Of a stretch of 27,157 bases of DNA, positions 1 through 7,130 are shown one piece after another (within the stretch, counting starts at the first letter, position 1; every line of letters starts with the position of its first letter). The notes below the pieces were generated by a model. That model saw only the letters and a list, made by a program, of their open reading frames with translations. It did not search any database and had not been told where the DNA came from. The translations under genes were made by a program, and so were the position numbers. The stretch is taken from NCBI GenBank assembly GCA_964547415.1, contig CAZJNX010000031.1, positions 1 to 27,157 on the forward strand. The letters run 5' to 3'. The stretch is from CAZJNX01 sp964547415. GTDB taxonomy: Bacteria; Pseudomonadota; Alphaproteobacteria; Rhizobiales; Amorphaceae.

Positions 1-1
1 G

Positions 2-424
2 CATGCGCTCGTGGTCGCCAACGCGGCGAAGGAGACCTACGACTTCCTCGGCAGCCCGGAAGGGGAGCTGGCGCTCGCCGAGGCGGCGGTCTACCTCGCC
101 CTCGCGCCGAAGTCGAACGCGATCTACGCTGCCTACAAGGCCGCGAAGGCCTTCGTGAAGGACAGCCCGTCGGCGCCGCCGCCCATGCACATCCTGCAGG
201 CGCCGACCCGCTTCATGCGCGATCTCGGGTACGGCGAGGGCTACGCCTACGACCACGACGCCCCCGACGCCTTCTCCGGCCAGAACTATTTCCCGGAAGA
301 GATCGGCCGCCAGTCCTTCTACCACCCGACGGAGCGCGGCGCCGAGGCGCCCCTCGCCCGCCGCCTCGAGGAGCTGGCGCGCCTGCGCGCCGCGCGGCGG
401 AACGAGGACGACGGGACGGCGTGA
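2..424 (+). CDS. rarA: Replication-associated recombination protein A (MgsA/RarA family AAA+ ATPase), C-terminal part only
   Basis: The reading frame is open from the left edge, so only about 140 C-terminal residues are present and the ATPase core lies outside the window. What remains matches the RarA/MgsA C-terminal region as I know it: an EGELALAEAAVYLALAPKSN segment followed by an NAIYAAYKAA helix, then LGYGEGYAYDHD and the conserved YFPEEIGRQSFYHPTERG stretch near the end. RarA is a clamp-loader-like ATPase that acts at stalled replication forks. In alphaproteobacteria rarA often lies near crcB and rluC, as it does here, although other genes intervene in this window. The GTG at 11 is an internal codon, not the true start. 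Confidence 0.92.
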   Translation, partial: HALVVANAAKETYDFLGSPEGELALAEAAVYLALAPKSNAIYAAYKAAKAFVKDSPSAPPPMHILQAPTRFMRDLGYGEGYAYDHDAPDAFSGQNYFPEEIGRQSFYHPTERGAEAPLARRLEELARLRAARRNEDDGTA

Positions 425-485
425 GGCGCGCCTTGCAGCCCGCGCCCGTCCCGCCCGCCGGAGGGATCAAGGCTCGCCATCCCCG

Positions 486-560
486 CGGCGCGGACCCCTA
501 CCGGACCGCGCCGGGCGCGGGCCGCGAGACTTGTCGCGCCGGGGGGACCCCGGTGGCGCG
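486..560. terminator. Two GC-rich hairpins between rarA and the minus-strand peptide gene
   Basis: Two inverted repeats lie between convergent genes. The first has an 8-bp perfect stem (486-493 pairing with 506-513, 12-nt loop). The second pairs CGCGCC at 535-540 with GGCGCG at 555-560, immediately beyond the stop codon of the minus-strand peptide gene. Neither has a clear T-run, so they are terminator-like by position and shape only. Confidence 0.35.
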
Positions 561-561
561 G

Positions 562-687
562 CTATTCCCAGCCGATGGTGGGAACGTCGATGATCGCCTC
601 TTCCGGGTCGCCACCGCTCGCGGCGAAGGCGAGGGCGAGGGCGGCGACGCACATCAGCATCATGTAGCGGTGCATGGATCCGTTCAC
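562..687 (-). CDS. Short exported peptide (about 37-41 aa) downstream of the di-heme peroxidase
   Basis: This is a tiny reading frame on the same strand as the peroxidase gene, 148 bases beyond its stop. The best ribosome site, GGGAGG at 694-699, sits six bases before a GTG at 687, giving 41 residues. An in-frame ATG at 675 would give 37 residues but lies 18 bases from that site. The product has a hydrophobic signal-like segment (LMCVAALALAFAAS) and then a short acidic tail of about 17 residues ending VPTIGWE, with one Trp. Codons are strongly G/C at third positions, as in real genes here. Its N-terminus (MHR..MLM..A.LA) resembles the signal peptide of the adjacent peroxidase (MHRHAILMSAAGLA). 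I know no family for it. It could be a genuine secreted peptide or a remnant of a duplicated signal-peptide region. Confidence 0.5.
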   Translation of the reverse strand: MNGSMHRYMMLMCVAALALAFAASGGDPEEAIIDVPTIGWE

Positions 688-835
688 GGGCAGCCTCCCG
701 AACGTTCCGGGGACGCCCGCCCGCCGCGGAACCCGCCCCCTCGACCAGCGCAACGTCATCCGCCGGCCCCGGTTCCGGCCCGCCCCGCCGGGCGGATCCG
801 CGATCCGCGCGACGGGGCGATCGCGCGGACCCGCG

Positions 836-1942
836 CTACTCCAGGTGGCCCTGGTTGCCGAGGACCTGTGTGACGGGAAGCGGCGTCTCCTCCGTCCGAT
901 CCGGCAGGTGCGGGACGACCACCTCCGGCATCTCGCCGTTGAGGGTCCGCAGGAAGGCGACGATGTCGTCGATCTCGTCGTCTGACAGGTCGCGGCCGAG
1001 CTGGGCGACGCCCATGATCGCGACGGCCTGCCTCAGGTCCCACACCTTGCCTGAGTGGAAGTACGGTGCGGTGAGCGCCACGTTTCTCAGCGGCACGGCA
1101 CGGAAGACGTACTCGTCCGTCGCCGTTTCCGTCACCTGGAAGCGGCCCTTGTCCTGGCGCGGCAGGATCTCCGAGCCCGGCCGCTCCACGACGCCGAACG
1201 GGTAGTAGGCCTGGCCACCCAGGTTGACGCCCGCGTGACAGGCCGCGCAGCCGGTGGAGATGAAGGTGGACAGGCCCCGCTTCTCCTGGTCGGTGAGGAC
1301 GCCCGCGTTGCCCTCGAGGTACTGGTCGAAACGGGAGGCGGGCGTGATCAGGGTCGCCTCGAAGGCCTCGATGGCCCGGGCCACGTTCTCGAAGTTGACC
1401 GGCGCCTCCTCGCCGAAGAAGGCGCGCTCGAACGCATCCACGTATTCGGGCATCGAGCGAAGCGTCTCCACCACGCGCTCGGGCTCGTTGTTCATCTCCA
1501 CGCCCGCCTGGATCGGGCCCTTGGCCTGTTCGGCGAGGTCGCCCGCGCGCCTGTCCCAGAACTGGGCCACGTTGAAGACGGCGTTGTAGACCGTCGGGGA
1601 GTTGCGCGGGCCGGCCTGCCAGCCGTGACCGATCGACGTCTCCAGGTTGTCGTCGCCCCCCATGGCGAGGTTGTGGCAGGAGTTGCACGACAGGATCTGG
1701 CTCGCCGACAGGCGCGGGTCGAAGAACAGCATTCGCCCGAGGTCCACCTTCTCGCCGGTGACCGCGTTGCCCGCCACCTGCGGAACGACGGACGGGATCG
1801 GGTCGAACAGGGCGTTCGCGCGCTCCATAAGGGCGTCGTCGTCGATGGCGGCTCCCGCCCCCTCCTCCTGGGGCGTCGCGGCCGTGGCGGCAAGGACGAT
1901 GGCGAGCCCCGCGGCGGACATCAGGATGGCGTGTCGGTGCAT
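836..1942 (-). CDS. ccpA: Di-heme cytochrome c peroxidase (CcpA/MauG family)
   Basis: The 368-residue precursor starts at ATG 1942, preceded by CCGGAGACGACCG. The upstream in-frame extension is not needed because the signal peptide (MHRHAILMSAAGLAIVLAA) begins here. Two c-type heme sites are visible, CNSCH at residues 86-90 and CAACH at 232-236. Other family landmarks are VDLGRMLFFDPRLSASQILSC, RNSPTVYNA, and the C-terminal AVPLRNVALTAPYFHSG and LSDDEIDDIVAFLRTL. In this family one heme is the electron-transfer site and the other the peroxidatic site; the enzyme reduces hydrogen peroxide in the periplasm with electrons from cytochromes, while MauG-type relatives oxidise protein side chains. 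Length and heme spacing fit classical bacterial CCP better than MauG. The gene is divergent from the hydroxylase gene at 2196. Confidence 0.93.
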   Translation of the reverse strand: MHRHAILMSAAGLAIVLAATAATPQEEGAGAAIDDDALMERANALFDPIPSVVPQVAGNAVTGEKVDLGRMLFFDPRLSASQILSCNSCHNLAMGGDDNLETSIGHGWQAGPRNSPTVYNAVFNVAQFWDRRAGDLAEQAKGPIQAGVEMNNEPERVVETLRSMPEYVDAFERAFFGEEAPVNFENVARAIEAFEATLITPASRFDQYLEGNAGVLTDQEKRGLSTFISTGCAACHAGVNLGGQAYYPFGVVERPGSEILPRQDKGRFQVTETATDEYVFRAVPLRNVALTAPYFHSGKVWDLRQAVAIMGVAQLGRDLSDDEIDDIVAFLRTLNGEMPEVVVPHLPDRTEETPLPVTQVLGNQGHLE

Positions 1943-2195
1943 CGGTCGTCTCCGGGGGCGTCGGGCCGGGCGGGCGCCGCCGGTCGCCCCGTGCCGCCGG
2001 CCACCGTGGCCTCCGCGCCGGGGCCGGAGGGTTCCGGGGGTGCAACGGGCTGTCGCATGGGCGGTTCCGCACAGGCTTCGTGAAGGCGACGGCGAACCGG
2101 ATGGGCACGGTTGGTGCGGCGCACCATCGGTGCTATCGAGAAGCCTCGCGACGCGGCCGCGCCCGGCCGCGATCCACCCGGCCCCGGAGCGAAGC

Positions 2196-2990
2196 ATGAC
2201 GGACGTGGCGACGATCGCGCTCACCTACGCCGCCTTCTACGCGGCGGTGCTGGCGGCGAGCCTTCTCATCTATTTCGCGACCGGCTTCACCCTGGACCGG
2301 CTCAACCGTCGCCACCCGGAGCGGCGGATCCAGTCCCGCTCCGGCGCCCACCGGATGAAGGCGGAGATCCGCTCGTCCGTCGGCGCCCTGTCGATCTCGA
2401 GCGCCCTGTTCGCGGGCGGCCTGTTCGCGCAGCACGCGGGCTGGACGCCGTTCGCGCCGCTCGCCCTGTCCTGGTGGTCGGTGCCCCTGATGTTCGCGGC
2501 GCTCCTCGTCGCCTACGACGCCTGGTTCTACTTCGCCCACCGTCTCCTGCACACCAGGGCGCTCTACCGCTTCCACGTCCCGCACCACCGGTCGGTGGCG
2601 CCGACGCCGTGGAGCAACGATTCCTCGACCGCGGTCGACACCCTCATCACCCACGCCTTCTTCCTCGTCGTGGTGTTCGTGCTGCCGGTGCCGCCGCTGG
2701 TGCTGATCGCCCACCGGATCTTCGACCAGGTGTCGGGGATGATCGGCCATTCAGGCTTCGAGCACTTCGCCTCGTCGTCCACCCGCTGGCCGTCGCTGAT
2801 GATCTCGACCCTGTTCCACGACCAGCACCATTCGAGTTTCCACTACAACTACGGCAACACCTTTTCGTTCTGGGATCGGGTGCTCGGGACCATCCATCCC
2901 GACTACGACAAGGGTGTCGCCGACCTGGAGACGCGCATCGCCGCGCCCCCCTCCCCGGCCGAGGCGTCGCGCCCGGGGACCGCGCGATGA
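2196..2990 (+). CDS. Sterol desaturase / fatty acid hydroxylase superfamily protein (copy 1)
   Basis: A 264-residue integral membrane protein starting at ATG 2196, with GGAG eight bases upstream. It has a hydrophobic N-terminal helix (about residues 5-25), then the basic RRHPERRIQ segment, two further hydrophobic segments, and the three His clusters of the di-iron hydroxylase superfamily: HRLLH, HVPHHRS and HDQHH, with a further conserved GHSGFEHF. Family members insert oxygen or double bonds into sterols, carotenoids, fatty acids or alkylglycerols, and the substrate cannot be told from sequence. The next gene is a close paralogue starting in an ATGA overlap, so the two are probably co-translated and may work together. 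Confidence 0.9.
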   Translation: MTDVATIALTYAAFYAAVLAASLLIYFATGFTLDRLNRRHPERRIQSRSGAHRMKAEIRSSVGALSISSALFAGGLFAQHAGWTPFAPLALSWWSVPLMFAALLVAYDAWFYFAHRLLHTRALYRFHVPHHRSVAPTPWSNDSSTAVDTLITHAFFLVVVFVLPVPPLVLIAHRIFDQVSGMIGHSGFEHFASSSTRWPSLMISTLFHDQHHSSFHYNYGNTFSFWDRVLGTIHPDYDKGVADLETRIAAPPSPAEASRPGTAR

Positions 2991-3772
2991 CCGCGCTCCC
3001 GCTCCTCGGCGAATTCCTCCTGTGGTGGGCGGCGGTCTACGCCGTCACCTTCGCCCTCTACGTCGGCTTCGGCGCGCTGATGCACTGGTACACCCGCCGC
3101 CACCCTGACCGGCGCATCCAGAAGAACCGGCGGGGCGAGAAGCGCATGTGGCGGGAGATCCGCCAGAGCGCCTGGTCGCTCACCGCAACCTGCTTCTGCC
3201 TCGCCTTCGGCCTGTTCGCCCAGGCCAAGGGCTGGACACTGTTCGCCCCGCTGGAACTTTCCGCCTGGTCGTTCGCGGGCATGTTCCTCGTGTCGATCGT
3301 GCTGTTCGACGCCTGGTTCTACTGGGCCCACCGCTTCATGCACTGGGGGCCCATGTACCGCTTCCACGCGCTGCACCACCGCTCGGTGGCGCCGACCGTG
3401 TGGAGCAACTACTCCGACGACATCGTCGACGCCTTCGTGATGCAGAGCTACTATCTGTGGGCGCCGCTGATCCTGCCGATCCCGGCCGCGGTGCTGATCG
3501 CCCACCGCGTCTACGACCACTTCAACGGCATGATCGGCCACTCCGGCTTCGAGTTCGCGGCCTCGAAGCTGACGCGCATCCCCTCGCCGATGGTCTGCAC
3601 CCTGTTCCACGACCAGCACCACGCCCACTTCAACACCAACTACGCCAACTTCTTCTCCGTGTGGGACCGGTGGATGGGCACCCTCGACCGGCGGTACGAC
3701 GAGGGCGTGAAGCGCCTCGCAGCGCCCGCGCCGGCGGACGAGGGCGCGCCGGCCACCGCCGCCGAGCGGTGA
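2987..3772 (+). CDS. Sterol desaturase / fatty acid hydroxylase superfamily protein (copy 2)
   Basis: This 261-residue paralogue of the preceding gene keeps the same order of features: N-terminal membrane helix, RRHPDRRIQKNRRGEKRMW, FAQAKGWTLFAPLELS, HRFMH, HALHHRSVAPT, GHSGFEFAASK and HDQHHAHFNTNY. All di-iron His ligands appear intact. The start ATG overlaps the upstream stop by four bases (ATGA). The two copies align across their length but have clearly diverged in the loops, which suggests an old tandem duplication with possible change of substrate. The protein is expected in the inner membrane. It is followed after 12 bases by crcB on the same strand, so all three may be transcribed together. 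Confidence 0.9.
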   Translation: MTALPLLGEFLLWWAAVYAVTFALYVGFGALMHWYTRRHPDRRIQKNRRGEKRMWREIRQSAWSLTATCFCLAFGLFAQAKGWTLFAPLELSAWSFAGMFLVSIVLFDAWFYWAHRFMHWGPMYRFHALHHRSVAPTVWSNYSDDIVDAFVMQSYYLWAPLILPIPAAVLIAHRVYDHFNGMIGHSGFEFAASKLTRIPSPMVCTLFHDQHHAHFNTNYANFFSVWDRWMGTLDRRYDEGVKRLAAPAPADEGAPATAAER

Positions 3773-3784
3773 GTCGGTGAGGCC

Positions 3785-4177
3785 GTGAACCCCGTCGACC
3801 TGGCGCTGGTGGCGGGCGGGGCGGCGGTCGGCGCGGTCCTGCGCCACCTCGTCGGCATCTTCGCGACCCGCACGTTCGGGATGGACTTTCCCTGGGGCAC
3901 CCTGACGGTGAACGTCGTCGGCTCGTTCCTGATGGGCCTCCTGTTCGCGAGCCTGATGCGGGCCGAACTCGCCGGCCTCGCCCACCAGGCGCGGCTCGTC
4001 GCCGCCACCGGCTTCCTCGGCGGGTTCACCACCTTCTCCGCCTTCTCCCTCGAGATCGTGCTCCTTTACGAGCGGGGCGCCATGGCCCTCGCGGCCGCCT
4101 ACGTCCTCGCCTCCCTCGTCCTCGGGATCGCGGCCCTCGCCGCGGGCCTTGCGATCGTGCGAAGCCTTCCGACCTGA
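3785..4177 (+). CDS. crcB: Fluoride channel CrcB/FluC
   Basis: A 130-residue protein with four hydrophobic segments, the usual size for Fluc channels, which work as antiparallel dimers to let fluoride leave the cell. Diagnostic stretches are AVGAVLRHLVG near the N-terminus, WGTLTVNVVGSFLMG, and the channel motif GFLGGFTTFSAFSLE, which contains the TTFS polar track. The start is GTG at 3785, 12 bases after the previous stop. The 12-base gap leaves no room for a dedicated fluoride riboswitch, and I see none. crcB next to an rluC-like gene is a common alphaproteobacterial arrangement. Confidence 0.95.
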   Translation: MNPVDLALVAGGAAVGAVLRHLVGIFATRTFGMDFPWGTLTVNVVGSFLMGLLFASLMRAELAGLAHQARLVAATGFLGGFTTFSAFSLEIVLLYERGAMALAAAYVLASLVLGIAALAAGLAIVRSLPT

Positions 4178-4203
4178 CAACCGGCACAGGGAGGGCCGCC
4201 ACC

Positions 4204-4431
4204 ATGACCGAGGACGACGACCCGCCGCGCCCGCGGCGCACGGAGGGCCCCCACGGGGACTTCAAGCCCCGGATCTTCCTCGCCGCGGCCGTGCAGGAAC
4301 GGCTTCTCGGGGACGTCCATCCCTCGAAGCGGACGGAGGCGGCCGACCTCCTGGCCCGCGGCCTCACCGAGGACTTCGACGCCCTGCGCCGGGCGCATCC
4401 GGCACCGACCGGCGGGAACGGCGATGGCTGA
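4204..4431 (+). CDS. Small hypothetical protein between crcB and rluC
   Basis: A 75-residue protein starting at ATG 4204 behind AGGGAGGGCC. Its 3' end overlaps the start of the pseudouridine synthase gene by eight bases, which argues for a real, translationally coupled gene. The N-terminal 20 residues are acidic and Pro/Arg-rich (MTEDDDPPRPRRTEGP). The middle, FKPRIFLAAAVQERLLG and KRTEAADLLARGLTEDFDAL, should form two amphipathic helices. There is no signal peptide or membrane segment. I do not recognise a family, and co-transcription with rluC is the only functional hint. Confidence 0.65.
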   Translation: MTEDDDPPRPRRTEGPHGDFKPRIFLAAAVQERLLGDVHPSKRTEAADLLARGLTEDFDALRRAHPAPTGGNGDG

Positions 4432-5425
4432 GGCCGAGGCCCGGCAGGTGACCCACGCGACGGTGGAGGCGGACGAGGACGGCATGCGCCTCGACCGCTG
4501 GTTCCGCGCGCGCTTCCCCGCCCTCGGCTTCGGCGAGGTGCAAAAGCTCGTCCGCACCGGCCAGGTGCGGGTCGACGGCGCCCGGGCGAAGACCGCGACC
4601 CGGCTGTCCGCCGGGCAGACCGTGCGCGTCCCCCCGCTCGCCGAGAAGCCCGCCGCCCCCGCCAAGGCCGGCAATCCCCTGCGCCACGGGGACGACCGGG
4701 CGGCGCTTTCCGCCATGACCATCCACGAGGACGACGCCCTCCTCGTCCTCGACAAGCCGGCGGGCCTCGCCGTCCAGGGCGGTTCGGGCCTCACCCGCCA
4801 CGTGGACGGGATGCTGGAGGCGCTGACGGACCGGAAGGGCAGGAAGCCACGCCTCGTCCACCGGCTCGACCGGGACACCTCGGGCGTCCTCGTGGTGGCG
4901 AAGACGCGGGCGGCGGCGGCGAGCCTCGCCGAGGCCTTCCGCCAGCGCACCACCCGCAAGATCTACTGGGCGCTCGTGAAGGGGGTGCCGAAGCCGCCTC
5001 AGGGGCGCATCTCCACGTTCCTCGAGAAGATGAGCGAGGGCGAGGTGGAGAAGGTCGCCGTCCGCCGCAACAAGACGGAGGAGAGCCAGCGGGCCGTCTC
5101 GCTCTACGCCGTCATGGACCAGGCGGCGAACCGGCTCTCGTGGCTGACGATGCGCCCCGTCACCGGCCGCACCCACCAGCTGCGGGTCCACGCGGCCCAC
5201 ATCGGCCACCCGATCGTCGGCGACCCGAAATATTTCGACGTCCACAACTGGGAGCTGCCCGGCGGCATCCAGAACCGCCTGCACCTCCACGCCCGCCGCC
5301 TCGTCCTGCCCCACCCGGACGGCGGCACGCTGGACGTCACGGCGCCGCTGCCGCCCCACATGGCCCAGTCCTGGAACCTCCTCGGCTTCGACGCCGGCAC
5401 CGACGAGCCCGACTTCGAGGCGTAG
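4424..5425 (+). CDS. rluC: RluA/RluC-family ribosomal large-subunit pseudouridine synthase
   Basis: A 333-residue protein with an N-terminal S4 RNA-binding domain (about residues 15-70: GMRLDRWFRARFPALGFGEV, then VRTGQVRVDG) and a C-terminal PseudoU_synth_2 domain. The catalytic motif HRLDRDTSGVLVVAKT is present, with the nucleophilic Asp at residue 149. RPVTGRTHQLRVHAAHIGHP and GDPKYF are the later conserved motifs. Enzymes of this group isomerise uridines in 23S rRNA (RluC: positions 955, 2504 and 2580 in E. coli numbering). RluC and RluD are hard to separate by eye; the neighbourhood favours RluC. Translation probably starts at ATG 4424 inside the upstream gene. The stop is four bases from the stop of the convergent regulator gene. 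Confidence 0.92.
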   Translation: MAEAEARQVTHATVEADEDGMRLDRWFRARFPALGFGEVQKLVRTGQVRVDGARAKTATRLSAGQTVRVPPLAEKPAAPAKAGNPLRHGDDRAALSAMTIHEDDALLVLDKPAGLAVQGGSGLTRHVDGMLEALTDRKGRKPRLVHRLDRDTSGVLVVAKTRAAAASLAEAFRQRTTRKIYWALVKGVPKPPQGRISTFLEKMSEGEVEKVAVRRNKTEESQRAVSLYAVMDQAANRLSWLTMRPVTGRTHQLRVHAAHIGHPIVGDPKYFDVHNWELPGGIQNRLHLHARRLVLPHPDGGTLDVTAPLPPHMAQSWNLLGFDAGTDEPDFEA

Positions 5426-5429
5426 CCGC

Positions 5430-6116
5430 TCAGGCCCGCGCCGGCGCCACCCGGGAGAGCGGGCCCTGGTTGAGCCAGGCCGCGAGGTTGGAAACCACCC
5501 GCTCCTCGCCGAGCGCCTCGAGGCGGCCGTCGTCGAGGGCGCGGGCGAGGCTCACGTCCCCCCGCCACAGGTGGATGAGGTCGGCCACGGTGGCGGCGAG
5601 GAAGGCGTCCACCGGGAAGCCCGGGTCCTTCACGCACAGCTCCACCGCCCCGCCCTCGTTGACGAACCACCAAAGGCGCGTCGCGGCGGGCTGGTCCACG
5701 AGCGAAAGGCGGATCGTGGTGCGCGCGGGGCCGAGGGCGGCGGGCGCCACGGTCCGCTCCATGTCCCACAGGAGGAGGAGGGGGTCGATCTCACCCGGCT
5801 CCAGCGTCCGGCGCGACCAGCGCCGGCCCCACACGCCGAGCGCCTCCACGACCGGCAGGAACTCCCGGCCCGCCGCCGTCAGCGCGTAGCGCGTGCCCGC
5901 ACCCGCGCCGGACCGCTCGATCACCCCTTCCGCCTCCAGCTCCTTCAGCCGCCGCGCCAGCATCGAGGTCGACATCAGCGGCACGCCCCGCTGCAGCTCG
6001 GAAAAGCGGGTGGAGCCGGCGCCGAGCTCGCGGAAGAGGAGCGCGTTCCACCGCTCGCAGAAGATCTCGGCGGCCTTCGCCACCGGGCAGAACTGGCCGT
6101 ATCCGCGGTTGGTCAT
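5430..6116 (-). CDS. HxlR-type transcriptional regulator with C-terminal SCP2-like domain
   Basis: The 228-residue protein starts at ATG 6116. Residues 9-105 form an HxlR/MarR-like winged helix: FCPVAKAAEIFCERWNALLF, RFSELQRGVPLMSTSMLARRLKELE and YALTAAGREFLPVVEALG. A Cys at residue 10 sits where several HxlR regulators (for example YodB and HypR) have a redox- or electrophile-sensing Cys. Residues from about 110 to the end (LVDQPAATRLWWFVNEGG, ELCVKDPGFPVDAFLAATVA, DLIHLWRGDVSLARAL) resemble the SCP2-like lipid-binding fold that some HxlR regulators carry. The gene is divergent from a methyltransferase, which it may control. Effector and targets are unknown. Confidence 0.88.
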   Translation of the reverse strand: MTNRGYGQFCPVAKAAEIFCERWNALLFRELGAGSTRFSELQRGVPLMSTSMLARRLKELEAEGVIERSGAGAGTRYALTAAGREFLPVVEALGVWGRRWSRRTLEPGEIDPLLLLWDMERTVAPAALGPARTTIRLSLVDQPAATRLWWFVNEGGAVELCVKDPGFPVDAFLAATVADLIHLWRGDVSLARALDDGRLEALGEERVVSNLAAWLNQGPLSRVAPARA

Positions 6117-6225
6117 GACGAACCTCCTCGCCAGCCCCCACGCACTTCGATCTTGGGACTGTCGCAGCCGCCCGCAACGCCCCCACCCTGCCACCGTCGT
6201 CGAACGACCAACGAGGAGAGACACC
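6117..6225. promoter_or_regulatory. Divergent promoter region between hxlR-type gene and methyltransferase
   Basis: These 109 bases separate two divergently transcribed genes and must hold both promoters. The motif ACTTCGATCTTGGGACTGT near 6147-6165 has a repeated ACT core, and GTCGTCGAACGAC, just upstream of the AACGAGGAGAG ribosome site of the methyltransferase, contains a short inverted repeat (GTCG/CGAC). Either could be an operator for the HxlR-type protein. No convincing -35/-10 pair stands out. Confidence 0.35.
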
Positions 6226-7044
6226 ATGACGACGATCGAGACCGACCGGATCGACGCCCTGAAGGCGCGCCTCAAGGACATGTGGAGCACCGGCGACTAC
6301 GGCATCATCGCGCAAGGCATGGCGAAGAGCGGGGAGGAATTCGCGCTCCGGCACCTGTCGCGGCCGGGCGAGAGGGTGCTCGACATCGCCTGCGGGGCCG
6401 GGCAGGTGGCGATCCCGCTCGCCCGGGCGGGCGCGGACGTCACCGGCGTCGACATCTGCGAGGCGTGGGTTGACCAGGCCCGCGCCCGCGCCGCCACGGA
6501 GGGCCTGTCCGCCCGCTTCGACGTGGGCGACGCGGAGGACCTCCCCTACGCGGACGAGCGCTTCGACCTCACGATCAGCCTCATCGGGGCGATGTTCGCC
6601 CCCCGCCCCGAGCGGGTCGTGGAGGAGATGGTCCGGGTGACCCGCCCGGGCGGGCGGATCGTGATGGGCAACTGGACGGCGGACGGCTTCGTGGGCCGCT
6701 TCTTCCGCACGGTCGCGGCCCACGCGCCGCCGCCGGACATGCCGTCCCCCCTCCTGTGGGGCGATCCGGCGACGGTGCGGCAGCGCCTCGGCGACCGCGT
6801 CACGTCGTGCGCCATCGGGCGGGACGCCCTCCACTTCGACTGCCCGTTCCCGCCCGAGGCCCTCGTGCCCCACTACGTCGCCTTCTTCGGCCCGCTCGCG
6901 AAGGCGGCCGCCTCCCTCGACGACGACGGGCGCGCCGCCCTCGAGGGGGACCTCGTGCGGCCGTGGTCGGACGGAAACACGGCGGGCGACGGAACCACGC
7001 AGGTGGACGGGGAGATCATCGAGGTGGTGGCGGTGCGGGCCTGA
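6226..7044 (+). CDS. Class I SAM-dependent methyltransferase (Methyltransf_11 type)
   Basis: A 272-residue soluble protein starting at ATG 6226, with GAGGAGAG upstream. The Rossmann motif I VLDIACGAGQVAIPLARAG lies at residues 51-69, with TGVDICEAWVDQAR next (acidic residue for ribose binding), DVGDAEDLPYADERFDLT as motif II and VTRPGGRIVMGNWT as motif III. The closest general type is the small-molecule methyltransferases of the UbiE/Methyltransf_11 group. The gene is divergent from an HxlR-type repressor gene, a common arrangement for locally controlled genes. It is followed at once by a strong hairpin, so it is probably transcribed alone. Substrate unknown. Confidence 0.88.
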   Translation: MTTIETDRIDALKARLKDMWSTGDYGIIAQGMAKSGEEFALRHLSRPGERVLDIACGAGQVAIPLARAGADVTGVDICEAWVDQARARAATEGLSARFDVGDAEDLPYADERFDLTISLIGAMFAPRPERVVEEMVRVTRPGGRIVMGNWTADGFVGRFFRTVAAHAPPPDMPSPLLWGDPATVRQRLGDRVTSCAIGRDALHFDCPFPPEALVPHYVAFFGPLAKAAASLDDDGRAALEGDLVRPWSDGNTAGDGTTQVDGEIIEVVAVRA

Positions 7045-7053
7045 CGCCGCGAC

Positions 7054-7084
7054 GGGCGGGCGGCCTTTTCTCGGCCGCCCGCCC
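7054..7084 (+). terminator. 12-bp perfect hairpin downstream of the methyltransferase gene
   Basis: GGGCGGGCGGCC (7054-7065) pairs perfectly with GGCCGCCCGCCC (7073-7084) around a seven-base TTTTCTC loop, ten bases after the stop codon. There is no T-run after the stem, so termination may be inefficient or Rho-assisted. It separates the methyltransferase from pgi. Confidence 0.7.
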
Positions 7085-7130
7085 GGCCTACCCTCCGCGC
7101 CGCCAGAAGAGAGCGGGAGGAGACGACGCC

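Noticed and set aside
1943..2224. N-terminal extension of the peroxidase frame by 94 codons
   Set aside because: A proper signal peptide and ribosome site lie at 1942, and the extension would run into the divergent hydroxylase gene.
2903..4180. A 425-codon minus-strand frame covering the second hydroxylase and crcB
   Set aside because: Both plus-strand genes have intact family motifs; the opposite frame is a GC-driven shadow.
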